Source: Cellulosimicrobium arenosum (GTDB lineage Bacteria > Actinomycetota > Actinomycetes > Actinomycetales > Cellulomonadaceae). From it: a stretch of DNA of 64,000 nucleotides. Below are positions 17,885-25,766 of this stretch, one piece after another. A program made the position numbers and the translations under genes. The stretch is from NCBI RefSeq assembly GCF_014837295.1, contig NZ_JACYHB010000004.1:230795-294794 (forward strand), given 5' to 3'. Below the pieces are notes generated by a model. That model had not been told where the DNA came from. It ran no database searches and saw only the letters and a list, made by a program, of their open reading frames with translations. Numbering within the stretch: the first letter of the stretch is position 1; each line of letters opens with the position of its first letter.

Positions 17885-18349
17885 TCAGTGCTCGCCACGT
17901 GTCGTGGCGGTGACTGTCCGCATGCCCTCGGTGAGCCCGTGCACCGTGTCCCGGAGCCTGCGGGCCTCGTCGAGGTCGAGTCCCATGCCCTCGTAGACAC
18001 GACGCGGGACGTCGGCGAGCTCGCCGCGCAGCTGCGTGCCGCGGGCCGTGAGCGTGACCGCCACGACCCGCTCGTCCCCGGCCTCGCGTCGGCGCACGAG
18101 CAGGTCCGCGCCCTCCATGCGGCGCAGGAGGGGGGAGAGCGTCCCCGAGTCGAGCCCGAGGCAGTCGCCGAGCTCGCCGACGGTGCGGCGCTCGTGCACC
18201 CACAGGTCGACGAGGACGAGGTACTGCGGATAGGTCAGGTCCCACGGCGCGAGCAGCGTCCGGTAGGCCTGCGTCGTGGCGCGCGCGGCGGCGTACAGCG
18301 AGAAGCAGACCATGTCCTCGATGTCGCCCGCGGGTTCGTTCGTGCTCAC
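17885..18349 (-). CDS. ohrR: MarR-family organic peroxide sensor OhrR
   Basis: Represses ohr until its reactive cysteine is oxidised by organic peroxide. The 154-aa winged-helix protein has the sensing Cys at position 15 (EDMVCFSLYAAARA), exactly where OhrR proteins carry it. The wing region YPQYLVLVDLWVHERRTVGELGDCLGLDSGTLSPLLRRME is typical. The GTG start at 18349 is 9 bp from a near-perfect palindromic operator. Autoregulation with ohr is inferred. Confidence 0.93.
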   Translation of the reverse strand: MSTNEPAGDIEDMVCFSLYAAARATTQAYRTLLAPWDLTYPQYLVLVDLWVHERRTVGELGDCLGLDSGTLSPLLRRMEGADLLVRRREAGDERVVAVTLTARGTQLRGELADVPRRVYEGMGLDLDEARRLRDTVHGLTEGMRTVTATTRGEH

Positions 18350-18358
18350 CTAGCCACT

Positions 18359-18385
18359 ATTGCGCACAATTCAGTTGTGCACAAT
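18359..18385. promoter_or_regulatory. OhrR operator
   Basis: Arms ATTGCGCACAA and TTGTGCACAAT flank a 5-nt centre, with one mismatch in 11 pairs. This is the A/T-rich ACAA-TTGT style operator known for OhrR repressors, placed immediately upstream of the ohrR GTG. Confidence 0.8.
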
Positions 18386-18428
18386 ATGAGGCCGCTCGTC
18401 ACCGGAGACGTGTCGCCGGAGCGAGCGG

Positions 18429-19091
18429 TCAGGTGCTCGCGTCGGCGCGCCAGCGGCGCATACGGACCCCGATCGCCGCGACGTGCGCGCTCGCGGCCGA
18501 GCGCGCACCCGCGGCGTCGCCCGCCGCGACGGCGTCGACGATCCGGCGGTGCTCGACGACGGCTAGCCGGCGGTTGGCGGCGACCCCCCACATGCCCGAC
18601 GTGTAGAGGTGGGCCTGCGCGTCGAGCCGGCGCAGCGCGTCGGTCAGCGGGAGGTTGCCCGAGAGCTCGCGGACCCGAGAGTGCAGCTCGACGTCGAGGC
18701 GTGCGTCGCGGCGGGGGTCGGCCGGCTCGTCCAGCACCGCGAGCTGCTGGTCGACGAGCGCGGACAGTCCTGCGACGTCGGGCGTCGAGGCCCGGCGTGC
18801 CGCCTCCTCGGCGGCGAGGCCGTCGAGCGCCTCGCGCACGGCGAGGACGTCCTGCACCGCGCGCTCGTCGAGCTGCAGCACGCGGGCGCCGGCGTGCGGG
18901 ACGTGCACGGCGAGGCCCTCGTGGATGAGGCGCTGGACGGACTCGCGCACCGGGCTGCGGCTCACGTCGAGCCGCGCGGCGAGCGCCGGGACGCTCAGGG
19001 CGGCACCGGGCGGGAGGTCGCCGTCGAAGATCTGGTCGACGAGCGTGCGATAGACGGACTCGGCGAGGAGGGCACCGGACTCGGTGGTCAT
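18429..19091 (-). CDS. GntR-family regulator with FCD domain
   Basis: 220-aa FadR-subfamily transcription factor. The winged HTH spans about 10-75 (LPPGAALSVPALAARLDVSRSPVRESVQRLIHEGL), and the all-helical FCD effector domain about 85-210 carries candidate metal ligands in DVELHSRVRELSGN and AAASAHV. Same strand and 58 bp downstream of the 2OG-oxygenase gene, so probably its operon partner. The divergent control region at 20140-20333 contains two CATGTAA-centred near-palindromes suited to this regulator class. FCD regulators usually sense small organic acids; the effector here is unknown. Confidence 0.88.
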   Translation of the reverse strand: MTTESGALLAESVYRTLVDQIFDGDLPPGAALSVPALAARLDVSRSPVRESVQRLIHEGLAVHVPHAGARVLQLDERAVQDVLAVREALDGLAAEEAARRASTPDVAGLSALVDQQLAVLDEPADPRRDARLDVELHSRVRELSGNLPLTDALRRLDAQAHLYTSGMWGVAANRRLAVVEHRRIVDAVAAGDAAGARSAASAHVAAIGVRMRRWRADAST

Positions 19092-19149
19092 GCGGCACTG
19101 TATCCGGCCGCACGGTGCCCGAGCCCGGTGCCCACGCTCCCCGTCCTCC

Positions 19150-20139
19150 TCAGGCCTTGCGGTAGTTGGCGGCGACCCGCTCCTGCAGGTAGTCGTGCGC
19201 GGTGATCGGAGGGTAGGTGCCCTGCGGCGTCTCGATGAGGACGTCGCGGTTCGCCTGGGCGAAGAACGGGATCGAGTAGCGCGACCCCGTGTAGTCGCCC
19301 TGACCGGGGAGCTTGACGCGGTGGAAGTTCGACAGCAGCTGGTCGTCGCTCCAGCGCATCAGCATGTCGCCGATGTTGCACGTGATCGCGTCGTCCGACG
19401 GCGTCACGGGAGTCCACTCCTGGGCGTCCGCGTCGCGGCCCGGGCAGACCTGCAGGCCGCCCTGCCCGTCGCGCTGGAACAGCAGCGTGAGGCAGTCGAA
19501 GTCGGTGTGCGCTCCCGCGCGCCAGACCCCGGGGCGACCCTTCATCTCCTCCGGGACCGGCAGGTAGTGGATGAGACGCAGGGTCGACTGGTACTCGGCC
19601 GACGCCGGGTCGTGGGCGCGCGCGAAGAAGTCGCGGTCGAAGCCGAGCTTCTCGGCGAAGCACGAGAGCACCTTCATCGCGAGGTCCCAGCACTGCGCCT
19701 CGAAGTCGAGCACGAACTCGCGGAACCCGGCGAGCTCGTCGGCGGCCGGCCACAGGCCTTCCATGCGCGGACGGGTGACCTGGTACGACTCCTTCTGGTC
19801 GGGGGAGTCGACGGAGGGCCGCTTCTGCGAGAGCTTCTCCCAGCCGGCGTTGGTGCCCGCGACGAGCGGGTAGCGCGCCTTGACGTCGTCCGGCAGCGAG
19901 AAGAAGCGGGCGGACTCGGCGAACACGCGGTCCACCTGGTCCTGCGGGATGCCGTGGTGGACGAGCTGGAAGAAGCCGATCTCGGTCGCCGCGGTCCACA
20001 GCTCCTCGGTGATCTCCGCGCGACGGGCATCGAAGTCCGACAGGTCGATGCGGGGGATGGTGCGGTCGGCGTTCTCGGTGCCGACGCCGCCCATCCGCGA
20101 CTCCTTCTCGAGCTCGGCGAGCGCGTAGCTGGCGGTCAT
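19150..20139 (-). CDS. Isopenicillin-N-synthase-like 2OG-Fe(II) oxygenase
   Basis: 329-aa cytosolic non-haem iron dioxygenase. The DIOX_N segment spans about 28-140 (PRIDLSDF..GFFQLVHHGIP). The Fe(II) facial triad is read as His and Asp in GAHTDFD (about 211-213) and His in SNFHRVK (about 271), with the 2-oxoglutarate-binding Arg/Ser in RYSIPFF. Relatives include bacterial enzymes that oxidise purines, nucleosides and amino-acid derivatives. An AGGGAGA precedes the ATG. Divergent from the second NMT1-type binding protein, with a shared control region, so transport and oxidation are probably coupled. Substrate not deducible. Confidence 0.87.
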   Translation of the reverse strand: MTASYALAELEKESRMGGVGTENADRTIPRIDLSDFDARRAEITEELWTAATEIGFFQLVHHGIPQDQVDRVFAESARFFSLPDDVKARYPLVAGTNAGWEKLSQKRPSVDSPDQKESYQVTRPRMEGLWPAADELAGFREFVLDFEAQCWDLAMKVLSCFAEKLGFDRDFFARAHDPASAEYQSTLRLIHYLPVPEEMKGRPGVWRAGAHTDFDCLTLLFQRDGQGGLQVCPGRDADAQEWTPVTPSDDAITCNIGDMLMRWSDDQLLSNFHRVKLPGQGDYTGSRYSIPFFAQANRDVLIETPQGTYPPITAHDYLQERVAANYRKA

Positions 20140-20186
20140 GGTGTCTCCCTGGGGTGAGGTCCCTGGCGGTGTCGCTGGACGCTGTC

Positions 20187-20219
20187 TACATGTAACCCAG
20201 CGCCAAAGCAGCGTGTCAA
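20187..20219 (-). promoter_or_regulatory. Promoter of the 2OG-oxygenase gene with CATGTAA box
   Basis: Minus-strand -35 TTGACA (20214-20219), an 18-nt spacer and -10-like TTACAT (20190-20195). The perfect 8-bp palindrome TACATGTA at 20187-20194 covers the -10. A related box lies in the opposite promoter at 20270. Confidence 0.5.
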
Positions 20220-20244
20220 GCGGTGAAGTCGGATCCTGAAAGAG

Positions 20245-20281
20245 TTAACACGCTGGCAACGAGCGTGATATTGCATGTAAT
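20245..20281 (+). promoter_or_regulatory. Promoter of the second NMT1-type lipoprotein gene with CATGTAA box
   Basis: -35-like TTAACA (20245-20250), a 16-nt spacer and -10-like GATATT (20267-20272). The near-palindrome ATTGCATGTAAT (20270-20281) overlaps the -10 and start site. It shares CATGTAA with the box at 20187, pointing to one regulator for both directions, plausibly the GntR/FCD protein. Confidence 0.45.
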
Positions 20282-20333
20282 CATCGGGTCGTCACAGTGG
20301 TGCACACCATCGCCCCGCAGAGAGTGAGCAGTC

Positions 20334-21494
20334 ATGACCACGCACCGCACCGCCCTCGTCCCCGTCCTCGCGGTCCTGAGCGCCGCGGCCCTCGCCGGGT
20401 GCGCCGGCGGCACCACGTCCGGCGCCCCCGACGCCGCCGGGGCCGCGGGCGACCGCGACGGCGTGCTCGTCGGCCAGTGCCCGGACGAGGTCGTCGTCCA
20501 GCTCCAGTGGCAGCCGCAGTCCGACCAGGGCGCCGTGTTCGGGCTCCTCGGCGAGGGCTGGACCGTCGACGCCGAGCAGCACTCGGTGACGGGACCGCTC
20601 GTCGCCGGCGGCGAGGACACGGGCGTGGACGTCACGCTGCGCGCCGGCGGACCGGCCATCGGGTTCCAGTCGGTGCCGTCGCAGATGTACGTCGACGACG
20701 CGATCACGGTCGGGCTCGTGCACGGCGACCAGCTCGTCGCCGCGGCGGCGGAGGCACCCGTCGTCGGCGTGGCCCCCCTCCTGCGGTACAGCCCGGCGAT
20801 CCTCATGTGGGACCCGGAGTCCCACCCCGAGATCGAGTCGGTCGAGGACGTGCACGCCTCCGGCGCCCCCGTCGTCGTCTCGGCGGACCAGATCTACCCC
20901 GCGTGGATGGTCGCGCACGGCCTGCTCGACGCCGACCAGGTCGACACGTCCTACGACGGGAACCCGGCCCGGTTCGTCGGCGACCCGACGATCGTCCAGC
21001 AGGGCTTCGGCAACTCCGAGCCGTACACGTACGAGAGCGAGACCCCTGCTTGGGCCAAGCCCGTCGGGTTCGCGTACATCAAGGACGCGGGCTACGACGC
21101 CTACGCCTCGAACGTCTCGGTCCGGGCCGACCGTGTCGACGAGCTCTCGCCGTGCCTCGACCTCCTCGTCCCGATGATCCAGCAGGCCAACGTCGACTAC
21201 GCCGCGTCGCCCGACGCGGTGAACGACATCATCGTCGGCGTCGTGGAGCAGGACGCCGGGTACTCGCCGTACTCCGCGGGCGAGGCCGCGTACAGCGCGA
21301 GGACCCTCGTCGACGAGGGCCTGATCGCGCCCGAGGAGGACGGCTCGGTCAGCACGTACGACCTGGCCCGCGTCGATGCGTTCGTCACCGACCTCGTCGG
21401 CGTCCTCGAGGGGGAGGGGACGGACCTCGGCGGCGTCACGGCCGACGAGCTGTTCACCGACGAGTACACGGACCACGCCGTCACCATGGGCTGA
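20334..21494 (+). CDS. Second NMT1/ThiY-like ABC substrate-binding lipoprotein
   Basis: 386-aa paralogue of the receptor at 8318. Its signal peptide ends in LAGC (Cys about 23). The mature start CPDEVVVQLQWQPQSDQGAVF, the GFQSVPSQMYVDD segment and the MWDPESHPEIESV motif line up with the first receptor. No permease or ATPase gene accompanies it, so it probably feeds the importer encoded at 6502-8243 with a related ligand. Divergent from the 2OG-oxygenase. It closes the catabolic locus; the next gene is convergent 38 bp away. Confidence 0.84.
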   Translation: MTTHRTALVPVLAVLSAAALAGCAGGTTSGAPDAAGAAGDRDGVLVGQCPDEVVVQLQWQPQSDQGAVFGLLGEGWTVDAEQHSVTGPLVAGGEDTGVDVTLRAGGPAIGFQSVPSQMYVDDAITVGLVHGDQLVAAAAEAPVVGVAPLLRYSPAILMWDPESHPEIESVEDVHASGAPVVVSADQIYPAWMVAHGLLDADQVDTSYDGNPARFVGDPTIVQQGFGNSEPYTYESETPAWAKPVGFAYIKDAGYDAYASNVSVRADRVDELSPCLDLLVPMIQQANVDYAASPDAVNDIIVGVVEQDAGYSPYSAGEAAYSARTLVDEGLIAPEEDGSVSTYDLARVDAFVTDLVGVLEGEGTDLGGVTADELFTDEYTDHAVTMG

Positions 21495-21532
21495 CGGCGG
21501 GGTCTCGTCGCCCGACGGCGGCCCGTGCGCAC

Positions 21533-22429
21533 TCAGACCCAGTGGGACGGTCGGTCCACGACCACGGGGAGCCGCGTCCGCGGGTCGCCGTTCGCGGCAC
21601 CGACCTGCGCCGGGGTCAGGAACAGCGCGTGCGAGAGATCCGTGCCGCGCACGTCCGCGCCGCGCAGGTCCGCTCCCAGGAGGTCGACGACGGCCAGGTC
21701 CGAGCCGCGCAGGTCGGCGCCGAGGAGCAACGCACCCCGCAGGTCCGCACCCGTCAGGTCCAGGCGCGCGAGGGACGCCCCGACCAGGTCCGCACCGGCG
21801 CGCAGCCGACGTCGGGCGCCTCCGGCGGGCACCGGGAGCGCGTCCCTGCCCGGCGGCGCGGGCCGGGCGCGACGCACGGCCGTGTCCCGCACGAGCGCGC
21901 TCGCACGGTCGATCACCGGTCCCACGCGACGTCGCACCGCGCCGACGTCGAGCGCGAGCAGGTCCGTGGGGGCCAGCGCGACGAGCGGGGACGTGGCGTC
22001 CAGAGCCTGCCGCGCGTCGTCGTGCACCGGCCCGGCGTCCGGGTGCGTGCGGACCTCGGCCAGGTACCAGAGCAGCTCCTGGAGCTGCGTGACGACGGGC
22101 AGCGCAGCGAACGCGTCGCGCGCGGCGCTCGCGTCGTCGCGCCACGTGGCGTCGTCGTGGGCGGCGCGGACCGTGGCCGTCACGCGCTGGCCCGCGCCGA
22201 GGCAGTCGTAGGCCGTGCAGCCGGGGAAGCCGGACTCGCGCAGCCGCGCGTGGATGCTGCAGCCGAAGTCCTCGCGCAGGTTGGGGCACGGGGTGCCGGC
22301 CGGCTTGTCGATCGCGAAGTCCGCCGAGCGCGTCAGCGTGAGCGCGACGCAGCACAGACCGGTGCACCGCGAGCAGTCGGTGCGCAGGTCGAGCTGCTCG
22401 AGGAGCAGGGCGCGGTCGTCGGGGGCCAC
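21533..22429 (-). CDS. Cys-rich domain plus pentapeptide-repeat protein
   Basis: 298-aa protein with two parts. The N-terminal ~75 residues carry clustered cysteines (CSRCTGLCC at about 19-27, then CPN, CSIH, GCTAYDC), resembling YkgJ-like metal- or Fe-S-binding domains. After a helical linker, about 210-280 is a run of pentapeptide repeats (LTGADLRGALLLGADLRG, then more ADLRG units), which would form a right-handed beta-helix. No known function can be assigned; the fold of the repeat part suggests macromolecule binding. GTG start. It lies downstream of acsA on the same strand, separated by a hairpin. Confidence 0.8.
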   Translation of the reverse strand: MAPDDRALLLEQLDLRTDCSRCTGLCCVALTLTRSADFAIDKPAGTPCPNLREDFGCSIHARLRESGFPGCTAYDCLGAGQRVTATVRAAHDDATWRDDASAARDAFAALPVVTQLQELLWYLAEVRTHPDAGPVHDDARQALDATSPLVALAPTDLLALDVGAVRRRVGPVIDRASALVRDTAVRRARPAPPGRDALPVPAGGARRRLRAGADLVGASLARLDLTGADLRGALLLGADLRGSDLAVVDLLGADLRGADVRGTDLSHALFLTPAQVGAANGDPRTRLPVVVDRPSHWV

Positions 22430-22466
22430 CTCGTGAGGGTAGTCCCGGCGACCGCGCCCCGAGCGT

Positions 22467-22484
22467 CCGTCCTGGTCAGGACGG
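22467..22484 (-). terminator. Hairpin downstream of acsA
   Basis: CCGTCCTG (22467-22474) and CAGGACGG (22477-22484) form a perfect 8-bp inverted repeat 17 bp after the acsA stop. There is no U-run, as is common in high-GC actinobacteria. It could separate acsA from the pentapeptide gene. Confidence 0.45.
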
Positions 22485-22501
22485 TCCGGCGACGAACCGC
22501 C

Positions 22502-24520
22502 TCAGTCCTCCGACGCGCTCGGCCTCTGCAGCCCTGCGGCGATGAGATCCATGACCGAGGAGTCCGCGAGCGTCGTGGCGTCGCCGACGGTGCGGTTCTC
22601 CGCGACGTCGCGCAGCAGACGGCGCATGATCTTGCCGGACCGGGTCTTGGGGAGCTCGGCCACGACGAGGATCTTCTTCGGCTTCGCGATGGGTCCGATC
22701 TCCTTCGCCACGTGGTTGCGCAGCTCGGTCTGGACCTCCGCCGCGCCGTCGGCGTCGCTCGCGCGGTCGGCGTGCTCGCCGCGCAGGATGACGAACGCGA
22801 CGACGGCCTGTCCGGACAGGTCGTCGGCCGCGCCCACGACGGCCGCCTCGGCGACGATCGGGTTGGACACGAGCGCCGACTCGATCTCCGTGGTGGACAG
22901 GCGGTGGCCCGAGACGTTCATGACGTCGTCGACGCGACCGAGGAGCCAGATGTCCCCGTCGTCGTCCTTCTTGGCGCCGTCGCCCGCGAAGTAGATGCCG
23001 GGGAACCGGGACCAGTACGTGTCCTTGAACCGCTCCAGGTCGCCCCAGATGCCGCGCAGCATCGACGGCCACGGCTCGGACAGGACGAGGTAGCCGCCGC
23101 CGCCGTCGGGAACCTCCTTGGCCTCGTCGTCGACGACGGTCGCGGCGATCCCGGGCAGCGGCACCTGGGCGGACCCGGGCTTGGCGGCCGTGACGCCGGG
23201 GAGCGGCGAGATCATGATCGCGCCGGTCTCGGTCTGCCACCACGTGTCGACGATCGGGGTGCGGTCGCCGCCGATGACGCGGCGGTACCACATCCAGGCC
23301 TCGGGGTTGATGGGCTCGCCCACCGAGCCGAGGACGCGCAGGCTCGAGAGGTCGAACTTCGCGGGGATCTCCTCGCCCCACTTCATGCACGCGCGGATCG
23401 CGGTCGGCGCGGTGTAGAGGATCGAGATCTTGTACTTCTCGACGAGCTCCCACCAGCGACCCCGGTGGGGGGTGTCGGGCGTGCCCTCGTAGATCACCTG
23501 CGTGGCGCCGTTGAGCAGCGGGCCGTAGACGACGTACGAGTGGCCGGTGACCCAGCCGATGTCGGCCGTGCACCAGTAGACGTCCGTCTCGGGCTTGAGG
23601 TCGAACACGTTCCGGTGCGTGAACGCGGTCTGCGTGAGGTACCCGCCGGTGGTGTGCAGGATGCCCTTCGGCTTCCCCGTGGTGCCCGACGTGTAGAGGA
23701 TGAACAGCGGGTGCTCGGCCTCGACCCACACGGGCTCGTGCTGGACGTCGGCGGCCTCGACGGCCTCGTGCCACCACACGTCGCGGTGCTCGGTCCACGC
23801 GGTGTCCTGACCGGTGCGCCGCACGACGAGCACGTGCTCGACGGTCGTCGCGGGCGCGCCCTCCTTGGGGCCGATCGCCTCGTCCACCGCGGGCTTGAGC
23901 GCGGACGGGTTGCCGCGCCGGTACCCGCCGTCGGCGGTGATGACGAGCTTCGCCTCGGCGTCGGCGATGCGGCTGCGCAGGGCGTCGGCGGAGAACCCGC
24001 CGAACACGACGGAGTGCGGGGCGCCGACGCGGGCGCACGCGAGCATCGCGACGACGGCCTCGACGATCATCGGCAGGTAGATGACGACGCGGTCCCCGGT
24101 GCCCACGCCGAGCGCACCGAGCGCGTTCGCGGCACGCGACACCTCGCGCTGCAGCTCGGCGTACGTGACGCTGCGGGTGTCGCCCGGCTCCCCCTCGAAG
24201 TGGAGCGCGACCCGGTCCCCGAGGCCCGCCTCGACGTGGCGGTCGACCGCGTTGTAGGCGGCGTTGAGCGTCCCGTCGGCGAACCATCTGGCGACGGGTG
24301 CCTGGGACCAGTCGAGCGTCTCGGTGAACGGCGTGCGCCACGTGACGAGGTCGTTCGCCTGCTTCGCCCAGAACGCGAGGCGGTCCGCGGCCGCCTCGTC
24401 GTAGATCCCGGGCCGGGCGTTGGCCGCTGACGCGAACTCGGGGCTCGGCGGGAACGCCCGGGACTCGTGCAGGAGGTTCTCCAGGCCGGACTGGGCGGTG
24501 GTGGGCTCGTACTCTGGCAC
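22502..24520 (-). CDS. acsA: Acetyl-CoA synthetase
   Basis: AMP-forming activation of acetate to acetyl-CoA. The 672-aa protein has the Acs N-terminal region, the adenylate P-loop ILYTSGTTGKPKGILHTTGGY (about 270-290), WWQTETGA (about 425), and the C-terminal PKTRSGKIMRRLLRD with the acetylation-regulated Lys (about 627). The GTG at 24520 was chosen because GGAGGT sits a few nt upstream; longer in-frame extensions have no such signal. Located as Rv3667 is relative to the HAD/Ssd/Tad block in M. tuberculosis. Confidence 0.97.
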   Translation of the reverse strand: MPEYEPTTAQSGLENLLHESRAFPPSPEFASAANARPGIYDEAAADRLAFWAKQANDLVTWRTPFTETLDWSQAPVARWFADGTLNAAYNAVDRHVEAGLGDRVALHFEGEPGDTRSVTYAELQREVSRAANALGALGVGTGDRVVIYLPMIVEAVVAMLACARVGAPHSVVFGGFSADALRSRIADAEAKLVITADGGYRRGNPSALKPAVDEAIGPKEGAPATTVEHVLVVRRTGQDTAWTEHRDVWWHEAVEAADVQHEPVWVEAEHPLFILYTSGTTGKPKGILHTTGGYLTQTAFTHRNVFDLKPETDVYWCTADIGWVTGHSYVVYGPLLNGATQVIYEGTPDTPHRGRWWELVEKYKISILYTAPTAIRACMKWGEEIPAKFDLSSLRVLGSVGEPINPEAWMWYRRVIGGDRTPIVDTWWQTETGAIMISPLPGVTAAKPGSAQVPLPGIAATVVDDEAKEVPDGGGGYLVLSEPWPSMLRGIWGDLERFKDTYWSRFPGIYFAGDGAKKDDDGDIWLLGRVDDVMNVSGHRLSTTEIESALVSNPIVAEAAVVGAADDLSGQAVVAFVILRGEHADRASDADGAAEVQTELRNHVAKEIGPIAKPKKILVVAELPKTRSGKIMRRLLRDVAENRTVGDATTLADSSVMDLIAAGLQRPSASED

Positions 24521-24615
24521 GCTGACCTCCGGTGCGCATCGTCTCTGGTGCGGTGCCCGACGGCGTGTGCGCAGCAGCGCGCCGCGGGTGCGCGGGGCAG
24601 CGCCCCGCCGACGCG

Positions 24616-24621
24616 AGTCTA
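24616..24621 (-). promoter_or_regulatory. -10-like element upstream of acsA
   Basis: Minus-strand TAGACT about 95 nt upstream of the acsA GTG, in the 152-bp gap to the methyltransferase gene. No convincing -35. Confidence 0.3.
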
Positions 24622-24672
24622 GACCCGCGGCCGTGACGCGCACCACGACCGACGACTATTTGGACGGTCTCC

Positions 24673-25509
24673 TCACAAAGCAACCGAACGACGCTGCCGC
24701 ACCGCCTCGTAGAGGACCACGGTGGTGGCGCTCGCCGCGTTCAGCGAGCTCGCCGAGCCGAGCATGGGGATCGAGACCATCACGTCGCACGCCTCGCGCC
24801 ACGCGCTGCTCAGGCCGCTCGTCTCGTTGCCGGTGAGCACGAGGGTCGGACCGGTGAGGTCGTGCGCGGCCAGCTCGACGTCGCCGTCCTCGTCGGTCCC
24901 GACGAGCGTCAGAGGCCGACCTCCGGACCGTCGCTCCGCGACCCAGTCGAGCACCTCGCGCCCCGACGGGACCCGGACGGTGGGGACGGCGAAGATCGAA
25001 CCGGTGCTGGCCCGCACGGCGCGCGGGTCGTAGGGGTCCGCGGCATGCCCCGCGACGACGAGACCCGACCCGCCGAACGCGTCGAGCGATCGCGCCACCG
25101 TGCCCACGTTCCCGGGGCTGGTGGGACGGTCGAGCACGACGCCGAGGAACCCGTCACCGACCGGGACCCGGCCCAGGTCGTCGGGCGGCATCTCGACGAC
25201 CGCGAGCAGCTCCGGTGCGTCGTCGTCCTTGCCGCCCAGCTCGCGCATCAGCTCGGTCGAGACCTCGAAGCGCCGGGTGCGGACGCGGTCGAGCATCGCG
25301 TGCGCCCACGACGAGAGCGGCCGCTCGGCGTCGACCAGCCAGGTGCGCACGGTCCACCCCGACTCGACGGCGAGCGTCACGGGGCGAACACCCTGCACGA
25401 GCAGCTCGCCCGCCCGATGGCGTTTGGTGCGGTTGGTGAGGAGCGACTGCCACTGCTGGAAGGCCGCGTTGCGGGTGGTGATGCGCTGCACGCGCGGCGC
25501 CGATGTCAT
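24673..25509 (-). CDS. SpoU/TrmH-family RNA 2'-O-methyltransferase
   Basis: 278-aa SPOUT-fold enzyme methylating rRNA or tRNA ribose with SAM. An N-terminal substrate-binding domain is followed by the three SpoU motifs: NVGTVARSLDAFG (about 130), TLVLTGNETSGLS (about 220) and MLGSASSLNAASATTVVLYEA (about 245-265), which form the SAM knot. ATG 25509 gives a normal N-terminus (MTSAPRVQRITTRNAAFQQWQSL); a 24-codon extension is possible. The target nucleotide cannot be told from sequence alone. Confidence 0.88.
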   Translation of the reverse strand: MTSAPRVQRITTRNAAFQQWQSLLTNRTKRHRAGELLVQGVRPVTLAVESGWTVRTWLVDAERPLSSWAHAMLDRVRTRRFEVSTELMRELGGKDDDAPELLAVVEMPPDDLGRVPVGDGFLGVVLDRPTSPGNVGTVARSLDAFGGSGLVVAGHAADPYDPRAVRASTGSIFAVPTVRVPSGREVLDWVAERRSGGRPLTLVGTDEDGDVELAAHDLTGPTLVLTGNETSGLSSAWREACDVMVSIPMLGSASSLNAASATTVVLYEAVRQRRSVAL

Positions 25510-25766
25510 GGGACCAGTATGTCCGGACACGACGACGGCGCCCTTGCGGACGCCGAGGTCGCCAGCGGCGACGGTGATCATGCGTGCACGGTGTGAGCCG
25601 CTGCAACGGTCGGGGCCGTCAGTGGTGCCGAGGGCCCGGGTGCCCGGTCAGCGAGTCCTCCAAGGGGACTACCTGCGCGTGGGTACCGCCGCGATGCTGT
25701 TGTCCTCCCATGACAACCCGGGCCGCCGCCGCGCGCAACCCCCTGCGGTGATCCTCACACCGTGTT
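25510..25766. other. Intergenic region with a small inverted repeat
   Basis: 257 bp without a gene, between two minus-strand genes. GTTGTC (25699-25704) and GACAAC (25712-25717) form a 6-bp stem with a 7-nt loop about 50 nt after the HAD stop, a weak terminator candidate. I see no other structure. Confidence 0.4.
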
